From Bin5 sp034428395 (GTDB lineage Bacteria; Chloroflexota; Anaerolineae; Caldilineales; Caldilineaceae): DNA of 64,000 nucleotides. This document shows positions 33,444-41,416 of this stretch, piece by piece. Position numbers and translations under genes: made by a program. Under the pieces are notes generated by a model, which was not told the origin of the DNA, made no database searches, and saw only the letters and a program-made list of their open reading frames with translations. The number at the start of each line of letters is the position of its first letter. Positions within the stretch are counted from its first letter, which is position 1. The stretch covers positions 1 to 64,000 of the forward strand of contig DAOUHX010000031.1 of the NCBI GenBank assembly GCA_034428395.1, written 5' to 3'.

Positions 33444-34439
33444 ATGACGTCTGGAACCGAATTCGGGGGACAAATGGCTGACGCGGCAGGCCCTAACGTC
33501 AGGGCGGTGGAGAGGCGGGACGGGCGCGGGCGAGGGTGGAAGGGGTATATCGGGCTGGCCGCGCGCGGCTTCGCGATGGGGTGCGCGGACGTGGTCCCGG
33601 GCGTATCAGGCGGCACGATGGCCTTCATTCTGGGAATCTACGAAGAGCTGGTGATGAGCATCCGCGCCGGGGCGCGGGGGCCATTCTGGCGCGCATTGGT
33701 CAAGCTGGATATTCGCACCGCGCTGGCGGCGGTGAACGCGCCGTTTCTGGCCGCGGTCCTGGCCGGCATCGCGATTGCAATCGTGACGCTGGCACCCGGA
33801 TTGGAGTGGCTCTTCGAGCACCGGCCGGTCCTGCTGTGGAGCTTTTTCTTTGGGCTTGTGCTCGCATCAATTGTGACGGTACGTAAGCGAATTGAACGCT
33901 GGACAGCTCCGTTGTTCGCAGCGCTGGCCGCGGGGGCGGTGGGCGCCTTCTATCTGGTGGGTGCGGTGCCTGTTCAGACGCCGGAAGCGGCCTGGTTTCT
34001 GTTCCTCAGCGGCATGCTCGCCATCTGTGCGATGATCCTGCCCGGCATTTCAGGTTCGTTTATCCTGGTGCTGCTGGGAAAGTACCAGTTCGTGCTTGCT
34101 GCGGTCAACCAGCGGGACCTGGTCAGCCTCGGCATTGTCGCTCTGGGTGCGGTGGTAGGCGTTGTGTCATTCGCCCAGGTGCTGGCTTGGCTGTTCAAGC
34201 ATTACCACGACCTTACTGTGGCGCTGCTCATCGGTCTGATGGTGGGCAGCCTGCGAAAGGTCTGGCCGTGGAAAGAGACGGTCGCCTCGATCGTCGACCG
34301 TCACGGTGAGATCCTGCCGACCGTGCAGGTCAATCAACTGCCTTCCGCCTGGACAGGCGAACTCTTCGTCGCCATCGGACTGGCGCTGGGCGGATTTGCA
34401 ATCGTGATCGCATTGGACCGAATGGGCCAGCCGCGCTGA
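33444..34439 (+). CDS. DUF368/PopT family polyprenyl-phosphate translocase
   Basis: 331 aa, about eight to nine membrane segments after a polar N-terminal tail of 30 residues. The two family half-motifs are present: DVVPGVSGGTMAFILGIYEEL in the first half (residues about 43-63) and LPGISGSFILVLLGKYQFV in the second, reflecting an internal inverted repeat. DUF368 proteins have been shown to recycle undecaprenyl phosphate across the membrane, so this protein probably supports cell-wall synthesis. GGAGAGAAG precedes the ATG at 33444. It stands alone, converging on the MFS gene that ends 45 bp away. Confidence 0.88.
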   Translation: MTSGTEFGGQMADAAGPNVRAVERRDGRGRGWKGYIGLAARGFAMGCADVVPGVSGGTMAFILGIYEELVMSIRAGARGPFWRALVKLDIRTALAAVNAPFLAAVLAGIAIAIVTLAPGLEWLFEHRPVLLWSFFFGLVLASIVTVRKRIERWTAPLFAALAAGAVGAFYLVGAVPVQTPEAAWFLFLSGMLAICAMILPGISGSFILVLLGKYQFVLAAVNQRDLVSLGIVALGAVVGVVSFAQVLAWLFKHYHDLTVALLIGLMVGSLRKVWPWKETVASIVDRHGEILPTVQVNQLPSAWTGELFVAIGLALGGFAIVIALDRMGQPR

Positions 34440-34483
34440 CACGGTAAGACGCGCGCAGGCGCACATGGCTGCGGCTGCTCGAT

Positions 34484-35839
34484 CTACGTTCCGCTTGCGA
34501 CTGAAAGTGGGCGATCGGCATCCAGCCGCCTGGGTGCAGTACGACGCGGTTCCTTCACCCAAAAGACCATCAGGCAGAGAGCTACAACTGCAAACGCCAG
34601 CGAGACTCTGAACATCGCGGCGAAGCCGAGCGCGCCGGCGAGCCATCCGCCGAAGATGGGCGCGCAGATCAGCACGGGCGCGAGCAGCGTGTTGGTGAGT
34701 CCGACGTAGGTAGGCCGGCTTTCCGGCGTGCTGAATTCGAGGATGATGTTCAGCGATGATGTATGGTCGGAGGCGAGGTAGGCGCCAAGGAAGACGAAGA
34801 CGAGGAGGAGACCGAGCGGAACACCTCCCCAAAGGGGGAGGCCACTGGCGGCGGGCGCCCCGCCCTGCGCCTCCACAGGCCCTGCCCCGTGGAGAAGGAG
34901 CGCGCTGAGCGGCGCGAGAACAATGAACAGCGCGGTCGCGGTCAGCACAGTTTTGTGGCCCACGCGGTCGGCCAGCATGCCCCAGAGCGGATTAAGCACG
35001 GCCTGCGTCCCGACGAGGAAGGCTGTGAGAAGACCGACGCCGCGGCCGTCGAGGGCGAACAGTTCGGTACCGTAGACGGCGAAAAAGCCGGCGCTCATGC
35101 CCCCCAGGTTGACAAGAGATTTGCTGATCAGGTAGCGGCGGAAGTTGTGGTCCTGCCTGAGAACGGAGCCAACGCTGCGCAGGTAGCGAAACAGGGGTAT
35201 GGCTTCCTTTGTCGTTTCGCTGGGCGGCTCGCGCGTGAGCGCCAATCCCACCCACGAAAGGAGCATGATGACGAAGCCGGCGAAGAAGAGGCGGGCGTAG
35301 TTGCCGGGAAAGGCGTAACCGACGAGGACGCGCCCCACGAACCAAGCGCCGAGCACGCCTAGCATCAGGCCGAGCCCATGCCCGAGGCCCAGCCAGATGC
35401 CGCGGCGGCGGGTCGGGATCACTTTTGCGATCATATCCATCCAGGCCGGGATCGCCACGCCGGCGCCGGTAGACGCGACGGCGAGTCCCAGCAGCAGGGC
35501 GATCAGGGCCACGGTTGGCGCTGTGGCGGCGAAGGAGAGGACAGCAAGCCCGACCAGCAGGTAGGGCAGCCGTTCGACCACGAGCGAGATGTACATGATG
35601 AAGGGTTTCTTGTACACCATGCGCTCAGCCATGCTGGCAGTCAGGAGCTGCGGCAGGTAGATGCCGAGGCTCCACATCGCCGGGACAAGGCCTATTGCCA
35701 GTTTTGAGTCGGTCAGCTGGCTAACGAGGACTGGGATTACTGTCTCTCTGGAAACGAGACTGAAGCCCAGCGTTATGAAGGTAACGTCCCACAGGTTGAC
35801 GGAGAAGTTCCAGGAATTTGCGTTGTCAGCGCGGGCCAT
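34484..35839 (-). CDS. Major facilitator superfamily permease
   Basis: 451 aa, about twelve membrane segments. NLWDVTFITLGFSLVSRETVIPVLVSQL and the loop motif GMLADRVGHKTVL identify an MFS porter; the closest style is of sugar/drug-type families. I begin at ATG 35839 (MARADNANSWN), which overlaps the end of the preceding PhyH gene by 14 bp; two upstream in-frame starts would add 9-14 residues. Being the last gene in a row with three PhyH oxygenases, it probably imports their substrate or exports their product. Confidence 0.85.
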   Translation of the reverse strand: MARADNANSWNFSVNLWDVTFITLGFSLVSRETVIPVLVSQLTDSKLAIGLVPAMWSLGIYLPQLLTASMAERMVYKKPFIMYISLVVERLPYLLVGLAVLSFAATAPTVALIALLLGLAVASTGAGVAIPAWMDMIAKVIPTRRRGIWLGLGHGLGLMLGVLGAWFVGRVLVGYAFPGNYARLFFAGFVIMLLSWVGLALTREPPSETTKEAIPLFRYLRSVGSVLRQDHNFRRYLISKSLVNLGGMSAGFFAVYGTELFALDGRGVGLLTAFLVGTQAVLNPLWGMLADRVGHKTVLTATALFIVLAPLSALLLHGAGPVEAQGGAPAASGLPLWGGVPLGLLLVFVFLGAYLASDHTSSLNIILEFSTPESRPTYVGLTNTLLAPVLICAPIFGGWLAGALGFAAMFRVSLAFAVVALCLMVFWVKEPRRTAPRRLDADRPLSVASGT

Positions 35840-36752
35840 CGGCTTCTGCCCCGTCCGGGTCGGCATAGGGGCGGAACCCACGCACCATCAGTCCATGCGG
35901 CTCGTTTTCGCGGCGGGCCTGCTGGGCCCGTTTTTCGGCCTCGGCCCGGTTGGCGGTCGTGGTCGCCCTGACGACAGCGTAGTCGTCCGGTCTACGGTAG
36001 CGGGTGATGAAAACCGGACGGGGCGTATCCGAATGGTTCTGCTTGGAGCCGTGAATTGTCTTGACGTTGAAGAAGATTGAGTCTCCCGCCTGTCCGGTGA
36101 TCGGCAGGGCTGCCTCCCAGGGCCATTCGTCCTCATCCAGCCCCAGATGGGAGAAGGTATCAACGTGGCGCAGCTGCCCAAAGTTATGCGAGCCGGGCAC
36201 GACGTGGAGCGCGCCGTTGACCAGGTCGGTGTCGACAACGTAGGAGAGAATAGCGGCCGGCCCTTCGTAGCGGTGCTCAAAGTAGGCCGAATCCTGGTGC
36301 AGGTGCTTGGGATGGCCGCCGACCGGCTCCTTGACCAGTGACTGTCCGTTGCCGAACAGTTCGATATTGGGGCCGAGGATCGCCTCCAGAATGTCGAGCG
36401 CGGTCGGGTCAATGGCGGCGCGCAGGAAGGCGGCGCTGGTCTGGTAACTGATACCGACGGTCATGATCTGCTTGTCGCGCTTGTAGCCTGCGGGCGCGGG
36501 AATGAAGAGCGAGCCATTCGGCGAGACCCAGCCTTCCGGCCTTTTCTCAGCCCGGTCGAGCAGTGCGATCGACTGATCGACCGTGGCCGCGATGTCGGAC
36601 GCGAGGGCGGCGATATAGGGCTTCATGAGCCCGCGCACAACGAGGCAGCCGTGCTGACGGTAGACGGCGGCTGCCCTTGCGAGATCCAGCTCTTCTACAG
36701 ACACCGACAGCTCGTCGACGGTGACCGGGGTCTCAGTAGGATGCGCTTCCAT
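35826..36752 (-). CDS. PhyH family Fe(II)/2-oxoglutarate oxygenase
   Basis: 308 aa. H152-x-D154 (HLHQDSAYF), distal H234 (KTIHGS) and R245 (RPVFITRYR). GALHVVPGSHNFGQ and GQAGDSIFFNVKTIHG are family core phrases. A C-terminal charged tail (RAEAEKRAQQARREN) is extra. It is the third of four reverse-strand genes, with MFS overlapping its 3' end and the HEAT-fused PhyH 79 bp upstream. The product is a cytoplasmic hydroxylase of unknown substrate; it is not closely similar to the other PhyH proteins in the window. Confidence 0.92.
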   Translation of the reverse strand: MEAHPTETPVTVDELSVSVEELDLARAAAVYRQHGCLVVRGLMKPYIAALASDIAATVDQSIALLDRAEKRPEGWVSPNGSLFIPAPAGYKRDKQIMTVGISYQTSAAFLRAAIDPTALDILEAILGPNIELFGNGQSLVKEPVGGHPKHLHQDSAYFEHRYEGPAAILSYVVDTDLVNGALHVVPGSHNFGQLRHVDTFSHLGLDEDEWPWEAALPITGQAGDSIFFNVKTIHGSKQNHSDTPRPVFITRYRRPDDYAVVRATTTANRAEAEKRAQQARRENEPHGLMVRGFRPYADPDGAEADGPR

Positions 36753-36831
36753 CGTGAGTTTTCGTCCTTCCGTTGGAAAACTGAGGACGTGACAACTGGG
36801 TGTGACCGGCCCAGATTTCGTATAGCCGAAA

Positions 36832-38223
36832 TCAAAAGAGATTTTCAGGTGTCGTCAAAGGGCACCAGCGATGCACGCTGAGATAGTCAAACGCGATGTC
36901 GAGCGCTTCGGGTGTGCCGACCCGGCGCAGGGCGTCGACGGAATTGGCGCGCACGTAGCGGTTCTCGTCGCTGAGCGCGGCTTTCAGTGCGGGGACGGCG
37001 CAGGCGGCGCGGCTGCCAAGCCGTTGGAGCGACAGCGCTGAAGTGAATCGTGCCTGCCCGTCCTCGTCACTCAGCCCATCAATGAGGGCAGGCAGGATTA
37101 CGTCGGCCGGCTCTTTGAGCAGCCCGAGCGCTTCGACCGCGGCTCGACGCACCTGCACTGAAGGGTCAGAGACGGCGGCAGCCACCGCTTCAGCAGTCCC
37201 TGAACCGCAGTCTCCTAGTTCGCCCAATGCGAAGACGGCATGCATACGCGCCTCTTCGCTCTCATGCCGGACGGCGTCGAGCAGAACGGTCCGGGAGGCC
37301 GGTCCAATGGCGCTAAGACCGTAGCCGGCGTTGCGGGCGGCGGTGGCATTTCCGCTGGTGAGCGACGCGGTGAGAGTGGGTATGGCGGCGCCGGCGTTTG
37401 CTGCCAAACGGTAGGCCGCGTCAACGCCGCTCGGCTCGTATTTTGAAGCCAGCTGTTCGCCCAGGGCGGCGATAGCGGCTTCACCGTCCTCGAATCCGTT
37501 TGACCCGTTTTCCGCCTCGCCGCGATGCCAGCGCCATTGCTGCGCCCACAAAACGTTGTGATCGAAGGGTGCGTCTTCGACGTCCAGCCAGTCGTCGCGC
37601 CGGTTGTCCCAGGCGGGTGTCGTGGGCGCGTCCATGCGGACAAACTGGAACTTCATCATGGCCCGTGTTTTCTGGGAATTATTGGCCATGCCCCTATGCC
37701 ACAGGTCATAGTGAATCAGGGCAAAGGTCCCCTCGGGCCCTTCCATGTAGACAGGGATCTCGGTCTCATCTCCGGCGCGTTTCGTATAGTATTGTGACCC
37801 GGAAAGCAGTCCCGAGGGCCCCATTTCCTCGTCGACCGCCTGCGGGTAGTAGAAGATCATCGCCCACCAGTTGTGGTGGTTGCGCACCTTCTGATGGCCC
37901 CAGTAGCTGTCTTTGTGCCAGTGCTGCACTTTGCGACCGGGATAGGTGAAGTGGCAGTGGCGGTGTGGATGGATGGCATAGTTCTCGCCGACAACGCTCG
38001 TCAGGCCGCCGCGCACGACGGGATCCTGAAGTATGTCGTTGATTTCGCTCAGGCGCGGCAGGAGGTTGTTGCCGGGATTGCCCTCCTTCTCCATGACTTC
38101 GCCGAGTTTGGCATTGAGCAGTTCGTAGAACTCTTTGGGCAGGGCGGTCCGCAAGATCACATAGCCGCGCGAGATGAACTGGCGCATCTGTTCATCTGTC
38201 AGAAGATGGTTTGCAACGCTCAT
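36832..38223 (-). CDS. PhyH oxygenase fused to C-terminal HEAT repeats
   Basis: 463 aa. Residues 1-235 are PhyH with H103-x-D105 (HWHKDSYWG), H176 (YDLWHRG) and R187. From about residue 270 to 445 there are five HEAT/PBS-lyase-like helical repeats (AGYGLSAIGPASRTVLLDAV, HAVFALGELGD, VRRAAVEALGLLKE, FTSALSLQRLGS, VRANSVDALRRVG, each under 21 residues). HEAT repeats usually bind proteins, so the oxygenase may act on or with a protein partner. GGAGGAAGG supports ATG 38223. It lies between two other PhyH genes on the same strand. Confidence 0.92.
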   Translation of the reverse strand: MSVANHLLTDEQMRQFISRGYVILRTALPKEFYELLNAKLGEVMEKEGNPGNNLLPRLSEINDILQDPVVRGGLTSVVGENYAIHPHRHCHFTYPGRKVQHWHKDSYWGHQKVRNHHNWWAMIFYYPQAVDEEMGPSGLLSGSQYYTKRAGDETEIPVYMEGPEGTFALIHYDLWHRGMANNSQKTRAMMKFQFVRMDAPTTPAWDNRRDDWLDVEDAPFDHNVLWAQQWRWHRGEAENGSNGFEDGEAAIAALGEQLASKYEPSGVDAAYRLAANAGAAIPTLTASLTSGNATAARNAGYGLSAIGPASRTVLLDAVRHESEEARMHAVFALGELGDCGSGTAEAVAAAVSDPSVQVRRAAVEALGLLKEPADVILPALIDGLSDEDGQARFTSALSLQRLGSRAACAVPALKAALSDENRYVRANSVDALRRVGTPEALDIAFDYLSVHRWCPLTTPENLF

Positions 38224-38322
38224 TTCAGATTCCTTCCTCCGGGAACACAGATCAGAATCAGAACCTGGCACCTGGAAAGAAGCTCTTTCGCCGGCCAGGC
38301 TTGATCATCTCTGTCCGGTTCG

Positions 38323-39084
38323 TCACTCTTTTTCGGGGGGGCGGCACAGCTGGCCGTCGCGCAAGATGGGAATCGCCTGGCCCCACAGGGCGGAGCCTTC
38401 CTTGTTCATTATCGGCTCGGCGGAATACTGCGCCAGGTAGCAGCGCCGAATGCCGGACGTTGAATTGGGACCGCTGCGGTGAAAGGTGCGGCTGCTGAAG
38501 ACGACGATGCTTCCGGCCGGCACGATTGCGGGAACGCCTGGATGATCACCCCGATAGCCGATCTTGTCGTTGCTGGCGTCCTCTATTCTGTGGTCGTAGA
38601 GTTCGTCCGGCTGCATGCCGATCGCCGAGTAAGGCAAGACGGAAACCGTTCCGTTCTCAATCGTCATGTCGTCCAGCGCGCACCAGCAGGAGAGATAGGG
38701 GCGGTGATAGTGGCCGACGTAGCCGGAATCCTGATGCCAGCCGAACTTGGTGCCCACCTCTGCAAACTTGACCACGTACTGCTCGTGGAAGAGGTAGGCC
38801 GTGTCGCCCAGCGTTGCCCGGCAGATGGCCGCCATTCGATCACTGAAGAGGAACTGTGTAATCGTGGGACTCTCCATCCCGCGTCGGCTGATGAAGTATC
38901 GTTTCTTGTAGTGGTTGATTCCCTGCACCGTCACGCCCTTGGCTTCCATTTCGGCATCGTAGCGGGCGATGTAGCGCTGACACTCCTGGCGCAGCCCCTC
39001 GACCTGCTCAGCGGGAATTGCGTTTTCGAGGAACATGTAGCCTTCGTTGCGGTACTGGTTGCGGAGCTCTTCGGCAATGTGCAT
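38323..39084 (-). CDS. PhyH family Fe(II)/2-oxoglutarate oxygenase
   Basis: 253 aa. H117-x-D119 (GWHQDSGYVG), H202 (RTFHRSG) and R213 (GIRRCYLAQY). The ATG at 39084 has GGGAGA nine bases upstream; a longer frame upstream lacks a ribosome site and reads as non-coding. It is the first gene of the reverse-strand group of three PhyH enzymes and one MFS permease. The N-terminal YRNEGYMFLENAIPAEQVE is a standard family opening. Substrate unknown. Confidence 0.92.
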   Translation of the reverse strand: MHIAEELRNQYRNEGYMFLENAIPAEQVEGLRQECQRYIARYDAEMEAKGVTVQGINHYKKRYFISRRGMESPTITQFLFSDRMAAICRATLGDTAYLFHEQYVVKFAEVGTKFGWHQDSGYVGHYHRPYLSCWCALDDMTIENGTVSVLPYSAIGMQPDELYDHRIEDASNDKIGYRGDHPGVPAIVPAGSIVVFSSRTFHRSGPNSTSGIRRCYLAQYSAEPIMNKEGSALWGQAIPILRDGQLCRPPEKE

Positions 39085-39534
39085 GGAATCTCCCGTCTCA
39101 TGCGCGAACGAAACGACTGTACCGGCAGGCAGGGCAGCTCCTGCTGCGTTTGGAAGCCGGCATCTCCTCGGGCCTGAGTCCGGGCGATCCGTTCCTATCC
39201 TGAACCTTGAGATTCGCCCCGCTTCGGGGTGCAAAAAGCAGGGGCGGGGGCGGCCCGGCGCGTCACCTGCACTTATACATTACGGCCTCGATAAAGTCAA
39301 ACAGGGCCCGGCCTATCCCTGCCCGATTCGCCTGCTGACTGCTCTCGTCCGAGGAGTCAGTTGCGCTACACGTTTGCTTCGAGGGGCCGCTGAAATCGAT
39401 GGGTGCCCAGCGGCCCGGGGTCTCGTTCATTTGCACTCGGATTTCGGAACGCGGTATACTCTCCAAACCGCTTTAGTATTGGCTACCAAAACAGGAGTTT
39501 CCGGGTTCCGGAGCCGGTTCAAGGCGTCCCTCCG
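39085..39534. other. 450-bp divergent intergenic region
   Basis: Between the reverse PhyH operon and the forward ABC exporter pair. Contains a short GC hairpin (CCCCG-ctt-CGGGG, 39217-39229), a second weak stem (CTGACT...AGTCAG, 39336-39361), and the forward promoter at 39431-39460. No gene is seen. Confidence 0.55.
39431..39460 (+). promoter_or_regulatory. Sigma-70-type promoter of the ABC exporter pair
   Basis: TTGCAC (39431-39436), 18-base spacer, TATACT (39455-39460). Predicted start near 39467, leader of about 68 bases. Confidence 0.65.
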
Positions 39535-41370
39535 ATGACAGGTCTTGCCAAAGTAATTCGCTATATGCGGCCCTACAGATGGATGGCTGTATTGGGCTTG
39601 ATCACAACGATTCTCCCTGTCGTGATGGAGCTTGTCACCCCGCGCATGGTGCAGTTCGTCATCGACAAGGGCATACGCGCCGGCGACATGACGGCGGTCT
39701 GGCAGGGCAGCGGCGTCATGCTGCTGGCCGCCATTGTCGGTGCGTCCACGACCATCGGACAGGGCATCGCGCGGGCGCAGATTTCGCAGGGGATAGCCTT
39801 CGACCTGCGCAACGACCTGTTTCGCCATATTCAACGCTTCTCGTTCGCCAATTTGGACAAGATGCAGACGGGCCAGCTGATGACGCGCGTTTCGAGCGAC
39901 GTGGACATTGCGCGCATGTTTCTGAGTGCCGGGCTGGCGCTGCTGCTGCGCACGCTGCTGATGGTAATCGGTAGTCTGGTGATGATGCTTATCCTGGACT
40001 GGCGGCTCAGCCTGGTCATGATTACGGTACTGGCGCTTTCGTCCGCGGTCCTCTTCTGGCTGATGCGCGTCGTAGGCCCGCTTTTTTCCAAGGTGCAGGA
40101 GAAGCTGGACGAGTTGAACACGCTCGCGCAGGAAAACCTGGCCGGTGTGCGCGTGGTCAAGGCTTACGTACGCGAAAGACACGAGATCGAGCGCTTCAAC
40201 GTCCAGAACCTGGACTACATGGAGCAGAACATAAAGGTCGGCCGCCTGCTTGCCCTGGTCATGCCGATTCTGCTGCTGCTGACAAATTTCGGTGCGGTCT
40301 TCGCGATCTGGTGGGGGGGGATCGACGTCATTGGCGGGCGTCTGACGGTCGGCGAGCTGGTGGCGTTCAACAACTACCTGCTGATCGGGATGTCGCCGCT
40401 GCTCCTGCTGAGCAACATCCTGTCGATGGTGTCGCGCGCCGAAGCGTCGGCCAAACGGATCGTCGAAGTGCTGGAGACCGAGCCGGCAATTCAATCTCCG
40501 CCTGAACCGGTGGCCGACTATATTCCCGTTGGAGAAGTTACCTTCGACAACGTGCATTTCCACTATGCCGGTTCTGTGCCCAACGGCTTGAGCGGCGCGG
40601 ACGGCGCGACCGCTGCGAATATGCAGGGCCGGCCGCAGGCAGTGGGCGGGAACGGTTCCGGGGACGGCAGGGTGAGGGCGGTGGGCGAGGCGGTGTTGCA
40701 CGGTATCCACCTGCAGGCCAAGCCGGGCCAGAAAGTCGCGCTGATGGGTGCGACAGGGGCCGGAAAGAGCACGCTCGTCAATTTGATTCCCCGTTTCTAC
40801 GATGCCGTCAGCGGCGCGATCAGGCTGGACGGCGTCGACGTGCGCGACTGGGAGCCGACCCGTCTGCGCAAGCATATAGGCGTCGTGCTGCAACAGTCGA
40901 CGCTCTTCGCCGGCTCGGTGCGGGAGAATATCGCCTACGGGCGCCCTGACGCGCCGCTTGAGGAGGTCATCGGTGCGGCGCAGGCGGCGCAGGCGCACGA
41001 ATTTGTGATGCGCATGCCCGAAGGCTACGAGAGCATGGTGGAGGCGCGCGGGGCCAACCTTTCCGGCGGCCAGAAGCAGCGGATCGCGATTGCGCGTGCG
41101 CTTCTGACCGGCCCGGCGGTGCTGATCCTGGACGACAGCACGAGTTCGGTTGATCTCGACACCGAGTTGCGCCTGCAGCTGGCCCTGAAGGATTCGCTCT
41201 CCGGGACAACGACTTTTGTCATCGCGCAACGCATCAGCAGTGTCGTCGATGCCGACCTGATCCTTGTCCTCGACGACGGCAAAATCGCGGCGCGGGGGAC
41301 GCACGAAGAGCTGCTTGCCTCGAGCGAAATCTACCAGGAGATCTATTTCTCGCAGTTTGAAGAGGCGTAA
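39535..41370 (+). CDS. Heterodimeric ABC exporter subunit with degenerate catalytic residue
   Basis: 611 aa: six-helix type-I exporter domain (residues 1-310), then nucleotide-binding domain. Walker A GATGAGKST, signature LSGGQ, and Walker B ending ILDD with Asp534 where the catalytic Glu is normal. Together with its neighbour (non-canonical signature, intact Glu) this fits a heterodimer of the TM287/288 or BmrCD type, with one dead and one live ATP site. Between the A-loop aromatic (HFHYAG) and VLHGIHL there is an extra stretch of about 37 Gly/Ala/Arg-rich residues. It probably exports lipid, peptide or drug-like compounds. The partner starts 46 bp downstream. Confidence 0.93.
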   Translation: MTGLAKVIRYMRPYRWMAVLGLITTILPVVMELVTPRMVQFVIDKGIRAGDMTAVWQGSGVMLLAAIVGASTTIGQGIARAQISQGIAFDLRNDLFRHIQRFSFANLDKMQTGQLMTRVSSDVDIARMFLSAGLALLLRTLLMVIGSLVMMLILDWRLSLVMITVLALSSAVLFWLMRVVGPLFSKVQEKLDELNTLAQENLAGVRVVKAYVRERHEIERFNVQNLDYMEQNIKVGRLLALVMPILLLLTNFGAVFAIWWGGIDVIGGRLTVGELVAFNNYLLIGMSPLLLLSNILSMVSRAEASAKRIVEVLETEPAIQSPPEPVADYIPVGEVTFDNVHFHYAGSVPNGLSGADGATAANMQGRPQAVGGNGSGDGRVRAVGEAVLHGIHLQAKPGQKVALMGATGAGKSTLVNLIPRFYDAVSGAIRLDGVDVRDWEPTRLRKHIGVVLQQSTLFAGSVRENIAYGRPDAPLEEVIGAAQAAQAHEFVMRMPEGYESMVEARGANLSGGQKQRIAIARALLTGPAVLILDDSTSSVDLDTELRLQLALKDSLSGTTTFVIAQRISSVVDADLILVLDDGKIAARGTHEELLASSEIYQEIYFSQFEEA

Positions 41371-41416
41371 AGCACGCGATCCTCGACTTTAGAACTGCAC
41401 TGGTTTCCGGTCTGCC

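Noticed and set aside
39217..39229. CCCCG-ctt-CGGGG hairpin as a terminator
   Set aside because: No T-run on either strand at the right side, and neither flanking gene ends here; both start away from it.
39427..41304. Reverse-strand open frame of about 625 codons opposite the ABC exporter gene
   Set aside because: Antisense to a clear exporter gene with all ATPase motifs; its translation is Arg/His/Gln-rich as expected from the opposite strand of GC-rich coding DNA.
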